DNA from: Prunus persica
Taxonomy: Eukaryota; Streptophyta; Magnoliopsida; Rosales; Rosaceae
NCBI RefSeq assembly: GCF_000346465.2
Contig: NC_034014.1
Coordinates: 343,781-407,780 of the forward strand
Length of the DNA: 64,000 nucleotides
Reading direction: 5' to 3'
Positions 1 through 12,175 of the stretch are shown here, piece by piece (the stretch's first letter is position 1; each line of letters starts with the position of its first letter). Below the pieces are notes generated by a model, which had not been told where the DNA came from, ran no database searches, and was given only the letters and a program-made list of their open reading frames with translations. A program made the translations under genes and the position numbers.

Positions 1-377
1 AATTTGGGTGAAAATAAAGAATTTGATTTGGGGATTTCAGATTTGGGAGAAGAAGGATGATTCATATATTGTGGGGATTTAATTAAGCCATTAGATTTAG
101 TTAGTTTTCTTTCATTTTAATGTTTTTGGAAATTTTCTATTTTTTCATATTTATAGTTGCCCTAAAAAAAAGGTTAGGCTATAAAAGTGGACCGAGTCCC
201 GGAGACATTTGAAACCGACACGACGGGAATGAGACGCGTGCGCCAATCAAGGCGGAGAGAGAGTACTGGTTCTTCATCTTGATGGACTAAAATGTCCATT
301 AGCTGGGTTGTGTGCGTGCTGCCAGTGTACCAGCGAGCCCACACCCAAATTTCCACACAATGCATGCAACAACACGA

Positions 378-378
378 G

Positions 379-430
<52 letters not shown>
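378..430. repeat. (CT)n microsatellite
   Basis: About 50 bases of almost uninterrupted CT dinucleotides lie in the gene-free left end. Open frames across it on both strands are repeats of Leu-Ser or Arg-Glu and are not genes. Confidence 0.95.
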
Positions 431-433
<3 letters not shown>

Positions 434-1351
434 TTCACAAGAAGAATAGAGAATTGCAACGACAAATCCCATGTGCTGGTGACACCATCAGATTCAGACA
501 ACCACCACCCACCCTACGTTATGTATACAGTATACTATGCGAATTATAATTATATGTATATATTAATTAACTTTTGATTTAGTGGTATTTATTTTTAATT
601 AATTGGAGGATGTCTTCTGTTCGATTCACATGAATGGACGGCCAATATACATTTGTAATGAGCTCAATACATACTAGCTTCGTTCGGGTGGCGTAGCTTT
701 GTTGTTTGTGTATTTATATGACATATTGTAAAAGTATATTTGTAAATAATTTATACGTACACTGTACACACGCACGCACCCCTCAACTCAAATATTGACA
801 GAGAGAGTCAGCGAGTGGGGGCCACAGTGGTACAATTTTGAATATCTAACTCAATTATGACTTTTTAACCCCACTCTCGCCACCCCCCAAATCCGAGCCA
901 TATCCTTTTGGCTTTGGATTCTCTTTTATTCTTCTTCTTCCCTCCCTCCCTCAGTTTTATACTCTTTTTTGTTCTTATGTTTTTACCGTTGCTCGTGATT
1001 CGTGCTCCACTCCACATGTTGGGTGCTCACGGGCGTGCTGGTGAATTGTATGTACACGTGTACGGTGGCTGATGCAACCACACGGGTGTTGAAATTCCTT
1101 GGCATCATCACTTCTTCGTTTTTGTTCATGCCGCATTGCCGCCCGTGCCTAGGTTATGGTTTTCAACTTTTCAATAATACCACGCAAAACCACCATTCAC
1201 TTTCTGGATTAGCTTTCACCATTATCTTTATCTAACACAGATTCCATAATTAACACATTATTTTATCACCTTTTAAGCTGTTATTGAAAATTGCATGGTT
1301 TGGTGAAATAATCTTGATTTTAATACGAAAAATCTTTATATTTATTTATTA

Positions 1352-1960
1352 AGGACTCGTTTGATAACTTTTTTCTTTTTTCTTTTTAAGAAATTGAAAA
1401 TAAAAAACTTGTTTGGTACCTAATTTTTGTTTTCAACAAATCTGAAAATTAAAAATTGTTTGGTAACACATTTCGATTTTATCTGGAACTTGGATATTGA
1501 ATTTTGTTGGGGTCAAATTGTCAATTTAAGATTATTGAATGAAAGTGCATATTACAAATAGTTCGTAGTATTTTTTGGAGTTAGGAAGATTTTTTTTTGT
1601 GAGTGAATTTTGGATATGGAGGTCCCAAGGCTTGAAATCAGTTTGTGGCTGAATGCAAGAGTTGAGCGTCCGGGTCCAAGTTGGGAGGTCCCAAATATTG
1701 ACTTTTGTTAACTGCAACGCAATGCATGTGTGGTGATGTAAAATTGGTGAATAACAAAGGAGTGCAACAAAAGTGAAAACGAAAACTGAAAACATTTTCA
1801 AGTTGTTTTAAAAAATAAGGGTGACTTTGAAAACTATATTTCCGTTTTTTGAAAACAGAAAACGAAATTTGTTACCAAACATGTTTTTAGTTTTAAGCTT
1901 TAAAGAAAATGAAAATAAAAAATAAAAATTGGGAATGAAATGATTATCAAACAACCCCTA
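1352..1960. mobile_element. hAT-like MITE (non-autonomous)
   Basis: The left end reads AGGACTCGTTTGATAA and the right end, reverse-complemented, reads TAGGGGTTGTTTGATAA, giving an imperfect terminal inverted repeat. A second inverted pair sits just inside (TTGTTTGGTACC near 1410, GGTAACAAA reversed near 1870). The interior is AT-rich with no coding capacity. Such G-rich TGTTTGATAA-type ends are common in small plant hAT-derived elements. I could not find a clean 8-bp target duplication, so the exact ends are uncertain. Confidence 0.55.
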
Positions 1961-1984
1961 AGTTGTTTAGTAAGTTTTTCTTAT

Positions 1985-2075
1985 TTTATACAAACGATAT
2001 TATAAAGAAGGGAGAATCGAATTTAGGACCTCGAGTACATACTTAAAATGCTCTTAACCACTATAACCCCTTGCG
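1985..2075 (-). mobile_element. Degenerate tRNA-derived SINE-like stretch
   Basis: On the minus strand there is an A-box-like TAGTGGTTAAGAGC followed about 30 bases later by a B-box-like AATTCGATTCT, the layout of an internal RNA polymerase III promoter in a tRNA-derived element. A related copy lies at 3915-4000; both share the downstream GATATTA...AAGAAG motif. It does not fold as an intact tRNA by eye, so I call a SINE remnant and not a tRNA gene. Confidence 0.35.
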
Positions 2076-3914
2076 AATAACTAATATAGGTTCTTGTGTC
2101 ATTTCTAATTATTTGTGAATAACTATGTGCCACATTTAATAAATAACTAATTTAAAATCACACAAAAAAATTTGTCTGTGTAGAGTATATTGTGATTTAT
2201 ATATATGTAACATAAAATTTTTTTTAATAAAAAAATCTACGAATAAATTGGTGATGGGATAGTCACTGTGGTACTAGGCAGGTGAGGGAATTAACGGCGT
2301 TAAGCGAAAATAACAGCGAGCGGTCCCTTTGAGGCAATGCGCTTTGCTTTGGTAATTATGAAGGAGCTGATTTTATTGGGATTCTGAGAAGACCAATGTC
2401 AGAAGAAATGACTTAAACTACCATCGCTTAAGTTTAACTTAAATTAAGTTTGAATTTTTATAATGCAAATGCAGAGTGGTGGTGTTGAGTTGGAGGAGGC
2501 CCTTGAATCCTTCCACATTTGCCACAATGCAGAGTGCAGGTTCAAAACTCATTGTCATGGCCCCTCTCCTCTCATCTCCTCTCCTCATGCAATATTCTGC
2601 TACATTGTCAGATTATCTCTGTCACTAGAATTTTTTTTTTTATAATTTTTTTTAAATATTATTAATAACCTTGCCTTTAAAAAATAGAACAAAAATAAAC
2701 AATATTAAACTCATGAATAAAAGTGCAAAGCTTTTTAAATAAAGGTTGATCCATGACCATAGATATAGTGGTGGACTGAAGAAAAAGTTAGAAAGGAAGA
2801 AGGATTGTGGCAATGGCATAGCAAGCAGATAGCAGAGAAACCACCATCTTTCTTATTTATTTATTTATTTTGTGTTGTGTATGAGATGACAATAATTGTC
2901 ATGTGTGTGAACTGCAAAACTTGCCCAGATTGCACTCACTCACTCATCAATCAATCATTAATTGGAGTTTGGATCTATAAATAAAACACATGCTATTGCT
3001 TGTAATTCACAGAATCATTACATTAAAATTGGTCATAATTTAAATACATACACAATCACTCTTTCATATCATATGTTGAAATACAATGTGAATTACGGAA
3101 GGGTTTGCTGATCAAGGCAGTGAGTATGTCATTTGGCTCTCAATTTAAATTATTCATCTTTCCGTAAATTAGACTATTTGAATTATCGCTTATATACAGA
3201 AATATGAATTACTCACAAATTATAATCAGTCTCAATTTTTATTTATTTTTCTAATGTAGTCCACTAAAGTTTAATTAAGCAATGTCAGCTTTTAATGGTT
3301 TGGGAAATTGTGCCTTTCCATCGTTTAACATATTAAATAGTTATTGTACTGGACCATTGTTCCCCACCCAGTATCCTAATTAATATATTTATCCTAATTA
3401 AGTCACTGCCATTGCTTGTTTAAAAAAAGGTAATAAAAATTGTAGTGGCATTAGAAAAAGAATGCACAATGAGATTGGAACATAAGAATCTTTGTCCAGG
3501 AATAACAAAAAAACATGATCGTGGATGAAACGCCACGCTGTAAACGATTCGCTATATCCCTCGATAGCTCCACAATAAGTCTTTTTTTTTTTAAAAAAAA
3601 AATTTATTTTTATTTATTTTTGGTTGGAGAAGTTTGGGTTCTGTCGTAGCTCCAATATAAGCAAATTTACATCGGATTCCATTAAATTGAGTTTAAAAAA
3701 TATGCAATTATTTCGGACCCCACTAACACACCAAATTAAACTCATTCGATTCCAATTTCCAAATATGAAATCAACAATTCAAATGATAGGCCAAGCGCCA
3801 ACTGTCTCGATTCTCATGAGTCATTACCAGCCATATAAAAATGCTCATAGATTGGCTACACAAACTACTTGGAGGGGAAGGGGCTTTTTTGTGTTTTTTT
3901 ATTTTATTTTTAAT

Positions 3915-4000
3915 AAAAATGATATTAGGAAAGAAGAGATTCAAACACATAACATGATCTCGAGTGTATAAACATCTATTCTTAACCGCTTGAACTACAA
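3915..4000 (-). mobile_element. Degenerate tRNA-derived SINE-like stretch (second copy)
   Basis: The minus strand reads TAGTTCAAGCGGTTAAGAA, then GTGTTTGAATCTC, resembling A and B boxes, followed by an AT-rich tail. The element shares spacing and the GATATTA...AAGAAG flank with the copy at 1985-2075. The family is not identified. Confidence 0.35.
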
Positions 4001-5235
4001 ATCCTTTTTAACTTCTATCTTTTTGTTGTATCTTTTAAGCAGAACGATAAAAGTATCAGTTAGTATAACAAAGTGGGCATTTTGGTAAATGTGATGTGGG
4101 CCCATTTTTGAATGAGAAAGGGTAAAATGAGAAACTGGAAAGATGTTTCGTGGACCTCCCAAATAGCAGCCTTCCCAAACGACAAACCATGCCGTTGTCT
4201 GTGGGGTGACCTTTTCCTTAAAATAATCTCATGTATTATTTTGTCAAAATTACACACCTAAATTTAGTTTTTTTTTTCTTCTTATTAATTAAACACGATA
4301 GATTTTAAGCCTTTGAGAACTCAAATCCAGAAATAAATGTATGAGTTTAAATTCAATATTTTCTTTTTCAGCCTTCATTACCAATAACCCACTTAGAAAC
4401 AAATTTTTTATTATTTTCTTTACAATTTTATCACTTTCGAATTACATATTTAGTATCGTTTGTCGATGTAATTTCAAGCATGTGAATGAAAAATTTAATA
4501 GTATATATAAATCAACAAAATCTTAAATAATTTATTATAATAATTATATTGAATGCTTGAATATAGTCGCGAATAAGTATTATGCAAATAAAAAAAGATC
4601 ACTCATATGCAACGCCTTTTTTTTATCTATCAAAAACTCATACGCAATATCGCTGGATCAAAGTAGGATCTCAAACAAAGTTCTATGTCTCAAGTTTTAG
4701 GTTTATTTATCTTAGTATGACTGGTTGGTCCTTAGGTCTCATTCCTTTGCTTTACATTCCCCTATCCGAGCTCGTTTGATAGATTATTTTAGGTGGTTAT
4801 TGTTATAGGGTTGTTCTTTTACTTCTTATTCAAGTTAGATATATTATTTACTGTATTTAATCTAATTTCTTTAATTTATTTTTATTGTATTGATCCTTAA
4901 ATTTCATTTTCTTTTCATCTTTGGTTGTTAGTCGTTTAGCCCCCATCGTGCTCGTGCAAAAAGCCTAAAAATTGAAAGAAAGTAGAGCGAGAAAGAGTGA
5001 GTTAATTTGAGAGAGAGAAAGTGAGGGGCATTGTTAATGTAAGAAAAGTAGAGGGAAAATGACAAGAAAGGAAGAAATGTGCAGTTCTTTAAATGTGAAA
5101 GTAGAGAGAGAAAACGACAAAGTGCCAAAGTTGGTTCTTTTGTGAGAGAAAAGAGAGAGAAAGGGGTGAGCAGTTTTATTGGATTTTTGTGTTGAAGTTC
5201 AAGCAGAACCACCTCACCCGGCAAAGTCTGCTTGC

Positions 5236-5392
5236 TTCATTTGGGTTTTTGAGAGAGAGAGAGGGAGAGAGAGAGGTAGAGGTCTTGTGTGGTTGGTGAT
5301 GATCAGTGTGCTTGAGCTCTAACCTACACTACTGGGTCTGTGTGTAGTGTAGCACTGTGAGAGTGAGAAAGAGAGAAAGCTCTGTTTTTTTT
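5236..5392 (+). promoter_or_regulatory. GA-rich leader of the neprosin-domain gene
   Basis: Runs of GAGAGA occur repeatedly between about 5240 and 5380, immediately upstream of the start codon at 5433, and a wider GA/CT-skewed zone reaches back to about 4970. GA/CT-rich 5' leaders and Y-patches are common in plant promoters. The transcription start is not determined. Confidence 0.45.
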
Positions 5393-5432
5393 TTTTAGTA
5401 TTTTGGGTATTTTGTTTTGGTGGGTTTACCAA

Positions 5433-8251
5433 ATGGGTTTTGCTCAGTTAAGCGGAGGGAGGTCAAGGAGAGCTTTAGCTCTGGCTCTTTGCGTATGGAG
5501 CTTGATCTCTCTGTCTTGTGCTGCGAGATTGACTGATTCCTCAAGGCAGAAGCTTGATGTCCAGAAGCACCTCAACCGCTTGAACAAGCCCGCCGTGAAA
5601 AGCATCAAGGTTTCGTTTTTCTCTCTTTCTCTTTTACTTTACATTATTCTTTCCTCATTCAACTTTCTTGCGGTGCGTTTGATTTAAAATAAAAAGGGGC
5701 TTTCTTGCTTTTGTTGTTCTCCCTCTGTTAGATTGCTGGGAAAGTGGAAGAAAGTGAAGAAAAAAAATATTTTTTCTGTTGTTTGTTGCATTTGGTATAA
5801 ATGTTGATGTGTTTAATTCTGAGAAGGTGTTTATTCATCGTTTTCTCAGTAACCAAATGGGGGTGTAAATGCAAATGGGTTTCTTCTGTGCTTCACTCTG
5901 GTTCTAGGATTTTCACTATTTTTTTATTGCGGAAGCTTGGTATTAATTTTTTAAAAAAACAAAGCAATGATTTCCTTATCGTTTCCTCTTTCCTCTCACT
6001 CTACAATGATTTCCTTTTAAAAGGAGTTGAAGAAAACCAGCAAAATGAAAAGAAAAAACTGAAGCAATATTGTAAAATTAGGCCTCATTTGTTATCACCA
6101 AACATTGTTTCACTGAGCAGGCATAACATAAATGCAACTGACTACTTTGCTTTAATTTAGTTTTCTCAGCCTTAGAAAGTTTCTCTGTCATCATAGATGT
6201 GCACTGCTTTTGTTTTAAGATCTAACATGCTACTCTTCTGATTTTTGATGGATATCAGAGCCCAGACGGGGACATAATAGACTGCGTTCATATCACTCAG
6301 CAACCTGCTTTCGATCATCCTTACCTCAAAGACCACAAAATCCAGGTCCATTTTCCTCAACCATGCATCTTTGTTGTCGACAATTTTTTCCTTTTATTTT
6401 ATGCCTGGAATCTAACTTTACTGGGGTCTGTTTGGTTTATCAGATGAGGCCTAACTACCACCCAGAAGGGTTATTTAATGAGAACAAGGTAGCTGAAAAA
6501 ACAAAAGAAAGATCAAACCCACAAGCCCAGCTATGGCATGCGAATGGTAGGTGCCCTGAAGATACTATACCCGTTCGGAGAACAAGGAAGGATGATATTC
6601 TGAGAGCAACCTCAGTCAAAGCATATGGAAGGAAGAAGCAGAGATCCATACCAAAGTCAGCAGATCCTGATCTTACCAATGAGAGTGGTCATCAGGTAAA
6701 CTTTTGTTTGCAATGAAAGAAAACAAGTGTCTGTCTTCTTTAAACATTTTCTATTAGCTTTCTGAATTTTGTTTAACTGATCTCATTCTTTTGTGGTGAT
6801 TAGCATGCAATAGTTTATGTCAATGGAGATAAATATTATGGAGCAAAAGCAACCATAAATGTCTGGGAACCCAAGATACAACAACCTAATGAGTTCAGCT
6901 TGTCTCAGCTGTGGATATTAGGAGGGTCTTTTGGTGAAGATCTGAACAGCATTGAAGCTGGTTGGCAGGTATTATAATTTATATCTTAATCAAGGCCAAC
7001 AATAATGTTGCCCAAATTTACCGAGTTATTTATTTTCGTTTTAGACATGAATTATTGATCTTGATTCATGTTTGTGCGCTGCAACAGGTCAGCCCAGATC
7101 TCTACGGTGACAACAACACAAGACTGTTTACCTACTGGACTGTAAGTTTCTAAATCATCAATTTCTCATACTTTTTGGGTTTGCATTTTGTTTCTCTAGT
7201 CTTCTTCGCTTATCTCATTGGTTTTTCCCCATTTTGATGCTAATATGTTTTCCTTGCATGCTTCCTCTCTATGATTATATTGCAGAGTGATGCATATCAA
7301 GCCACTGGTTGCTACAACCTCCTCTGCTCAGGCTTTATTCAAATCAACAGTGAGATAGCAATGGGTGCAAGCATCTCTCCTGTGTCTGGCCTTCGAGGAT
7401 CCCAATATGATATCAGTATACTCGTCTGGAAGGTAAAAGCCAAAGCCAATTTTGGATCAGACCACATAATAGTATGAGGTAAAAGAAAACCAAAAGAGAA
7501 GAAATGGAGCTAATAATAATCTGCTAAAGGAGGCATGTGAGGATGGATGAAAAAATATATATCCTCACATTTGCAATTTTTGAGGGTTGGGGGTCAGAAA
7601 ATCATTGCGGTTTGGATGTATTGAATCCTTTGGCGTTTCCTTTTGATCACTGATTCCCATCACTGTGCAGACATTGACAAGTTCCAAACTTGTATTTACC
7701 TTTTACTGCATCTGCATTCTTCTCACGGGAAAGATAAGATAAAGAGCATTGTCTTGTCACTCAGTTGTTTTGCTTAAGCCATGGGAGACCCTTTAAATAC
7801 AGGAGTAGATACATTAATTACTTTTATTTACTATTCTTTATTCACTTGGTAAAACTTTATTTGTGTTTTGTAGGATCCAAAAGAGGGGCATTGGTGGATG
7901 CAGTTTGGCAATGACTATGTGTTGGGTTATTGGCCTTCTTTCCTCTTCTCATACTTGGCTGACAGTGCTTCCATGATTGAGTGGGGAGGTGAAGTTGTAA
8001 ATTCAGAGCCTGAAGGGCAGCACACCTCTACTCAAATGGGGAGTGGACGTTTCCCTGAGGAGGGATTTGGGAAGGCAAGTTATTTCAGGAATATTCAAGT
8101 TGTTGATAGCTCCAATAATCTCAAGGCCCCCAAAGGGTTGGGCACCTTCACTGAGCAGTCAAACTGTTATGATGTTCAAACTGGCAGCAATGGGGATTGG
8201 GGGCATTACTTTTACTATGGAGGCCCAGGTAAAAACCCAAATTGCCCATGA
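5433..8251 (+). CDS. Neprosin-domain secreted protein (DUF239/DUF4409 family)
   Basis: Seven exons join in frame: 5433-5609, 6259-6345, 6444-6695, 6804-6968, 7088-7141, 7286-7432 and 7874-8251, giving 419 aa; every intron is GT-AG. Residues 1 to about 33 form a signal peptide ending near LSCAARL. About residues 60-175 match the N-terminal neprosin activation-peptide domain (DGDIIDCV, followed by the MRPNYHPEG segment at the start of exon 3). From about residue 170 to the end lies the neprosin domain ([43 protein letters not shown] at the C-terminus). Nepenthes neprosin is a glutamic-type prolyl endopeptidase acting outside the cell, but most plant family members are uncharacterised, so activity here is only inferred. 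Length and exon layout are normal for the family. The start is the first ATG that leads directly into the signal peptide. Confidence 0.93.
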
Positions 8252-11200
8252 AGTAAAAAAGAAAACCTATTTCACCCTCCCTCCCTCTACTTTTCCTATG
8301 TATCATTCAATCTTAGTGCAATACCTTTTCTTCTCCTTTGTATACCCTTTTTCACTCTTAGGTTGGGCAAGTAGCAGTAGTAGTACATGTGACCCTTTCT
8401 GTAGTGGGAAGTTTTGACTCTTTGTTTTTTAGTAAAAGAAGAATCTCCATGTAAGTGGATATGTGAAGGTGGCCAAGTTTCTCAAAAGCCTAAAGAAACG
8501 AGGTCTTTTTATTGTTTTCTCTTTTGTTTGTATACTCCTCTCTTGGAGTGGCTTGTTAAGTGAATGAAATGAATGAGTTTCGTTTCGGGTCCTAATCTTT
8601 TGAGCAAAGCAAAACACTGGACGCTATATATAATATTTGCAGATTCTGCTTCTGTTTGCGTTGAAATGCTCACTTTTATCTTTTAAATTTTTTCTTGTTT
8701 GTTCTTCCTTCCTTTCCTGCTATTTTTTGCCGACTTGTTTTGGGTGGGGTGGGCGGGTGGTGCCGTGGAGAATATGCTGTTTGAAGAGAAAGGTTGTTGC
8801 GGATGAGATTTTGCATGTGAGTGGATGACAGTCCAATATTTAAATTTATATTTCATAGGCTTATGTGGTGCATCTATCACCTTTTGTTATAAGATTAGAT
8901 TAGATGCCCCACCAGAGTCACAGAGACACTTCTCTTGCACCCCCACCCCCACCCCCACCAAGAAAGAACACCCATTTCCTTTTTCCTTTCTTCTTTTTAG
9001 CATTTAACAAATAAATAATGCGGTCCTCTTTGGAAATCCATTCAAGGTTCTTTCTTTATTTCATTCTAAACGTAAATGTTCATCTTCCATTCCAACTGAG
9101 ATTCCTTCTTGTCCTTGACTAAAACTAAAAGGGTGTCTAAAGCTAAATGCATTTTTACACGACCATAAATGTATGGACAGGTTCGTTCGAGTCTTTTTCA
9201 GCCAACTAACTTACTTGTAATGTTATGTTAGAAGCAAAATGTTACCTACCACCGGGTTCCTGGTTTTGAACAGTGAGGACTTAATATTGTGGTGGTGGGA
9301 CTGGGAGAAGCTAATTCTTAACATCATCTTTGTTTGTATTGAACTTGGCATATGGCTTTCTGATCCTATCTATGGATTACAATTTTCTGTTTGTTGTACA
9401 GTGCTCTACAAAACTTTGATTTTTTTATTTTATGTTATTCATATGCCACTAAATAAATGTTATGAAAAAAATAAGGTGAGAGAGAGAGAGAGAGAGATTC
9501 AAAGAGGAGCTTCTTCAATCAAAAATCTTGTGAGGCTCCATTTGGAATGTGAGATTCAAATCAAGAGATAAGCTAATTATTTAATTTTTTTATTTATCAA
9601 AAGGTAAATTTCATTAGATAAACTTCAACAATACAATTAAAGACATCAACATGACATCTAAAATACCAATCCAAAACTAACATGTTAAAAACAAAATTTG
9701 AACGGACAAAAGCCGCACTAGTTATACAAAGCCCACTTACCCAACCTAACTAAAACCCTAAAGCAACTCATGAGCCTAAACCCTGAACCTTACCACCAAC
9801 AACTAAAGAAGCGTTGTCGTGGCCACACGCACTATCATATATGTAACAAATATGGGAAAAGCATGATTTTTAGTGATCTACATATGCATAAGAGCGAACA
9901 AATAAATGAAAACAACTACCTTGACAAAGAACAATTGAGTGATTTGCAACAACCTCCATCAAAGACGATGTAGACCCAAATTTAGAGAACATGAGCAGTG
10001 TTTGAGAGTAGGTTTTGAGAGAATTATTTGTTTGAGAACGCATAAAAGGAGTGATGGGAAACTTCAATATGAGTATGACAAAAAATCACCATCACAAAAG
10101 AGCTTCTTATTCAAAACGTCCTAGTGGACTTATTCACTAGCCCAAAAGAAAAAGGTGAGTAGAGAGGAGGGGAGGAGGGCAACGACATTTCTTCCTCCTC
10201 CCCATATGTGGAGTTTTTCTTTTGGGACTCACAAAAAGAGAGAGTGGCTAAAGTTTTTCGGCATACAGACTACCTAGATGAAGCCACTTACTATGAAAGA
10301 AAATTGGATGAAATCATATTGGACATGTGTCTCTTGTCTTCATTTTTCCTTTTGGATGCCTTATATATAGTACTTAGGTGAGGTCATATTTCTTAACCGT
10401 TAGATCATACTAATTAATTTAATCCTATAATTAAGAGATGAAGCCGCACCTTAGGGCCATATATAAGGTCCTCCTTATATAATTATTTTGTAATGTGTGT
10501 GTATAATATAATGTATGTGCTTATCGAAGTTTAGGACCAGCTTTGGGCCAAACCACTTCTGAAGCCCGCATTGCTCAACATGTCATGTCATTTTAACAGA
10601 ATGGGTTTTGGGTGCGCAAACGACTTCTGAAACAAACGAAGAAAATACTTGCAACGTGTAACTACTACACTTATATGCAAGCCGAAAACAGAGCCCACAT
10701 AATTGTTTTTTGATGTTCAATGCCGAAGCCCATATCTTTGTTAAGTAGTTGAAGTTGGCAATTCTAAAATGGCAAAAACAGAAGAAAAAAAAGTGTTTAT
10801 GCTCCAACCAGCTTATAGATAGTCCTTGCAAGTTGCAACCACAAAGAAGATTGTTAAGCTAAACTTTGCTTGTTTCGCTTCCAACTTGGCAGCAGCAGGG
10901 GAGATCATTGTTGCTGCACTATGAGCTATGATCTCCAGACAGAGAGTGTAGACTCAGATTAGTGAAAATCCCTCTCTTTATTAATAGTAAAGCTCCTTTT
11001 GTAGCTGTTGAATTAACCCATCTTTGCAGCAGCAAGGAAATTGTGCAGCTCAGCTCACAGTTTGGGCTAACATTTTGATTTGACGTAGCATACCATTGAT
11101 ACCAAGCAAGACACCTCATTCCCACAACTACTGCTAAAACTGCTGAAGACAAAGTTTGCTCTGTCAAAGACCAATTTGGCTACAAGTCAATTGTATAAGA

Positions 11201-12133
11201 ATAAAAAATAAAAAAACCCACCTTCCTAATTCTTTACCTAATTAAACAAATACTCTAGTGGGAAGACATTATTCTGTACCTACTAATTCAAGAAATCACT
11301 CCCCTGGGCGTGGCAACAATCTTGACTCTTAAATTATTAAAAATATTAAAGGTAGCCCTCTTTTGTTTTTTTTTTTTTGGTGGTAAAATTATTGAAATAC
11401 TACTTTATTTTCTTGTCTGAACAATGGTGAGAAATTCATACACATTCACGTATAAATATTCCACTCCCACTCTCATACCAAAGTAAAAGCTAAAACCACC
11501 TCCCAATAGATGCCTACCAAGTACCCTCAACAAAACCTCTCCTCTCACACAATTGGAGCGTGACCTACACGCGCATGGTGCAAGTGTGGATGTAATTTCC
11601 CCAAAGGCCACAGGGATAGCTGTTATTTTATAGCCACTCTCCTCACTTTTTTCTTCAAAATGATTTTAAAAATTTTATTTTATCTCTTGTCTCCTTCTCT
11701 CTCTAAAAAAAGCTCCCTTTTTTCACTTCACAGTTCACACAAAGATATCTCAGTAGGGTTTTTAATCTTTACTCTTTCTCCCTCCTTCTCTGTGAACAAT
11801 CTGAGAGAAACCCAAAGAAAGGCAAAACCAAAAATCTTTTAACCAAAACGAACCCTAATTTCCTATCATCTTCTTCCTGCTCTTGTTGACTCAAAAACCT
11901 TGGCTTTCACTCATCTTCAGCTCCCCCTCACTTCCATCCCATGCCCAGCTCCAATTTCAGCTCCAAACCCTAGTCTTAGACTACAAAGTCCATCTGCAAA
12001 ATGACCCATTTTCCCTGAATTCACCGTCATGCTACTGCCATTGCAGCCTACTGGGTGCGGGACGCATTTAGGAAATTTGATTTTTTACTGAATTTTGTTC
12101 AGTGTTGGTTCTTTCTTAGTTGGAATTTGGGAA
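8252..12133. other. Intergenic region between the neprosin-domain gene and DEK1
   Basis: The first few hundred bases are the likely 3' UTR of the upstream gene. A short (AG)n tract lies at 9478-9497. The stretch at about 10,900-11,170 has, on the minus strand, features reminiscent of a degraded LTR end (ATTAATAAAGAGAGGG), but no coding potential. Bases 11,640-12,133 are pyrimidine-rich and probably form the DEK1 promoter and leader. No gene is supported. Confidence 0.6.
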
Positions 12134-12160
12134 ATGGGTTTGGATGCATGTGTTGCGTAG
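12134..12160 (+). other. Short upstream ORF ahead of DEK1
   Basis: ATG-GGT-TTG-GAT-GCA-TGT-GTT-GCG-TAG encodes eight residues and ends 15 bases before the DEK1 start codon. It is in the same frame but stopped. It would matter only if the transcript leader covers it; a splice acceptor at the TAG is also possible. Confidence 0.4.
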
Positions 12161-12175
12161 GTGGGAGAGGAAGCC

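Larger units (their letters stand above)
1..5235. other. Intergenic region, left end
   Basis: I see no supportable gene here. The stretch is AT-rich with poly-A/T runs and microsatellites, plus the MITE and SINE-like pieces listed separately. All open frames are short, lack conserved motifs and have no splice partners. Confidence 0.7.

Noticed and set aside
174..549. Open frames of Leu-Ser or Arg-Glu repeats
   Set aside because: Translation of a CT/GA microsatellite. The same applies to frames near 34.1 kb and 63.0 kb.
1985..2075. Functional tRNA gene
   Set aside because: A and B boxes are degenerate and the acceptor stem and anticodon arm do not pair convincingly.
3624..3971. 115-codon plus-strand open frame
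   Set aside because: Composition is that of intergenic DNA and it overlaps a SINE-like stretch; no conserved domain is recognised.
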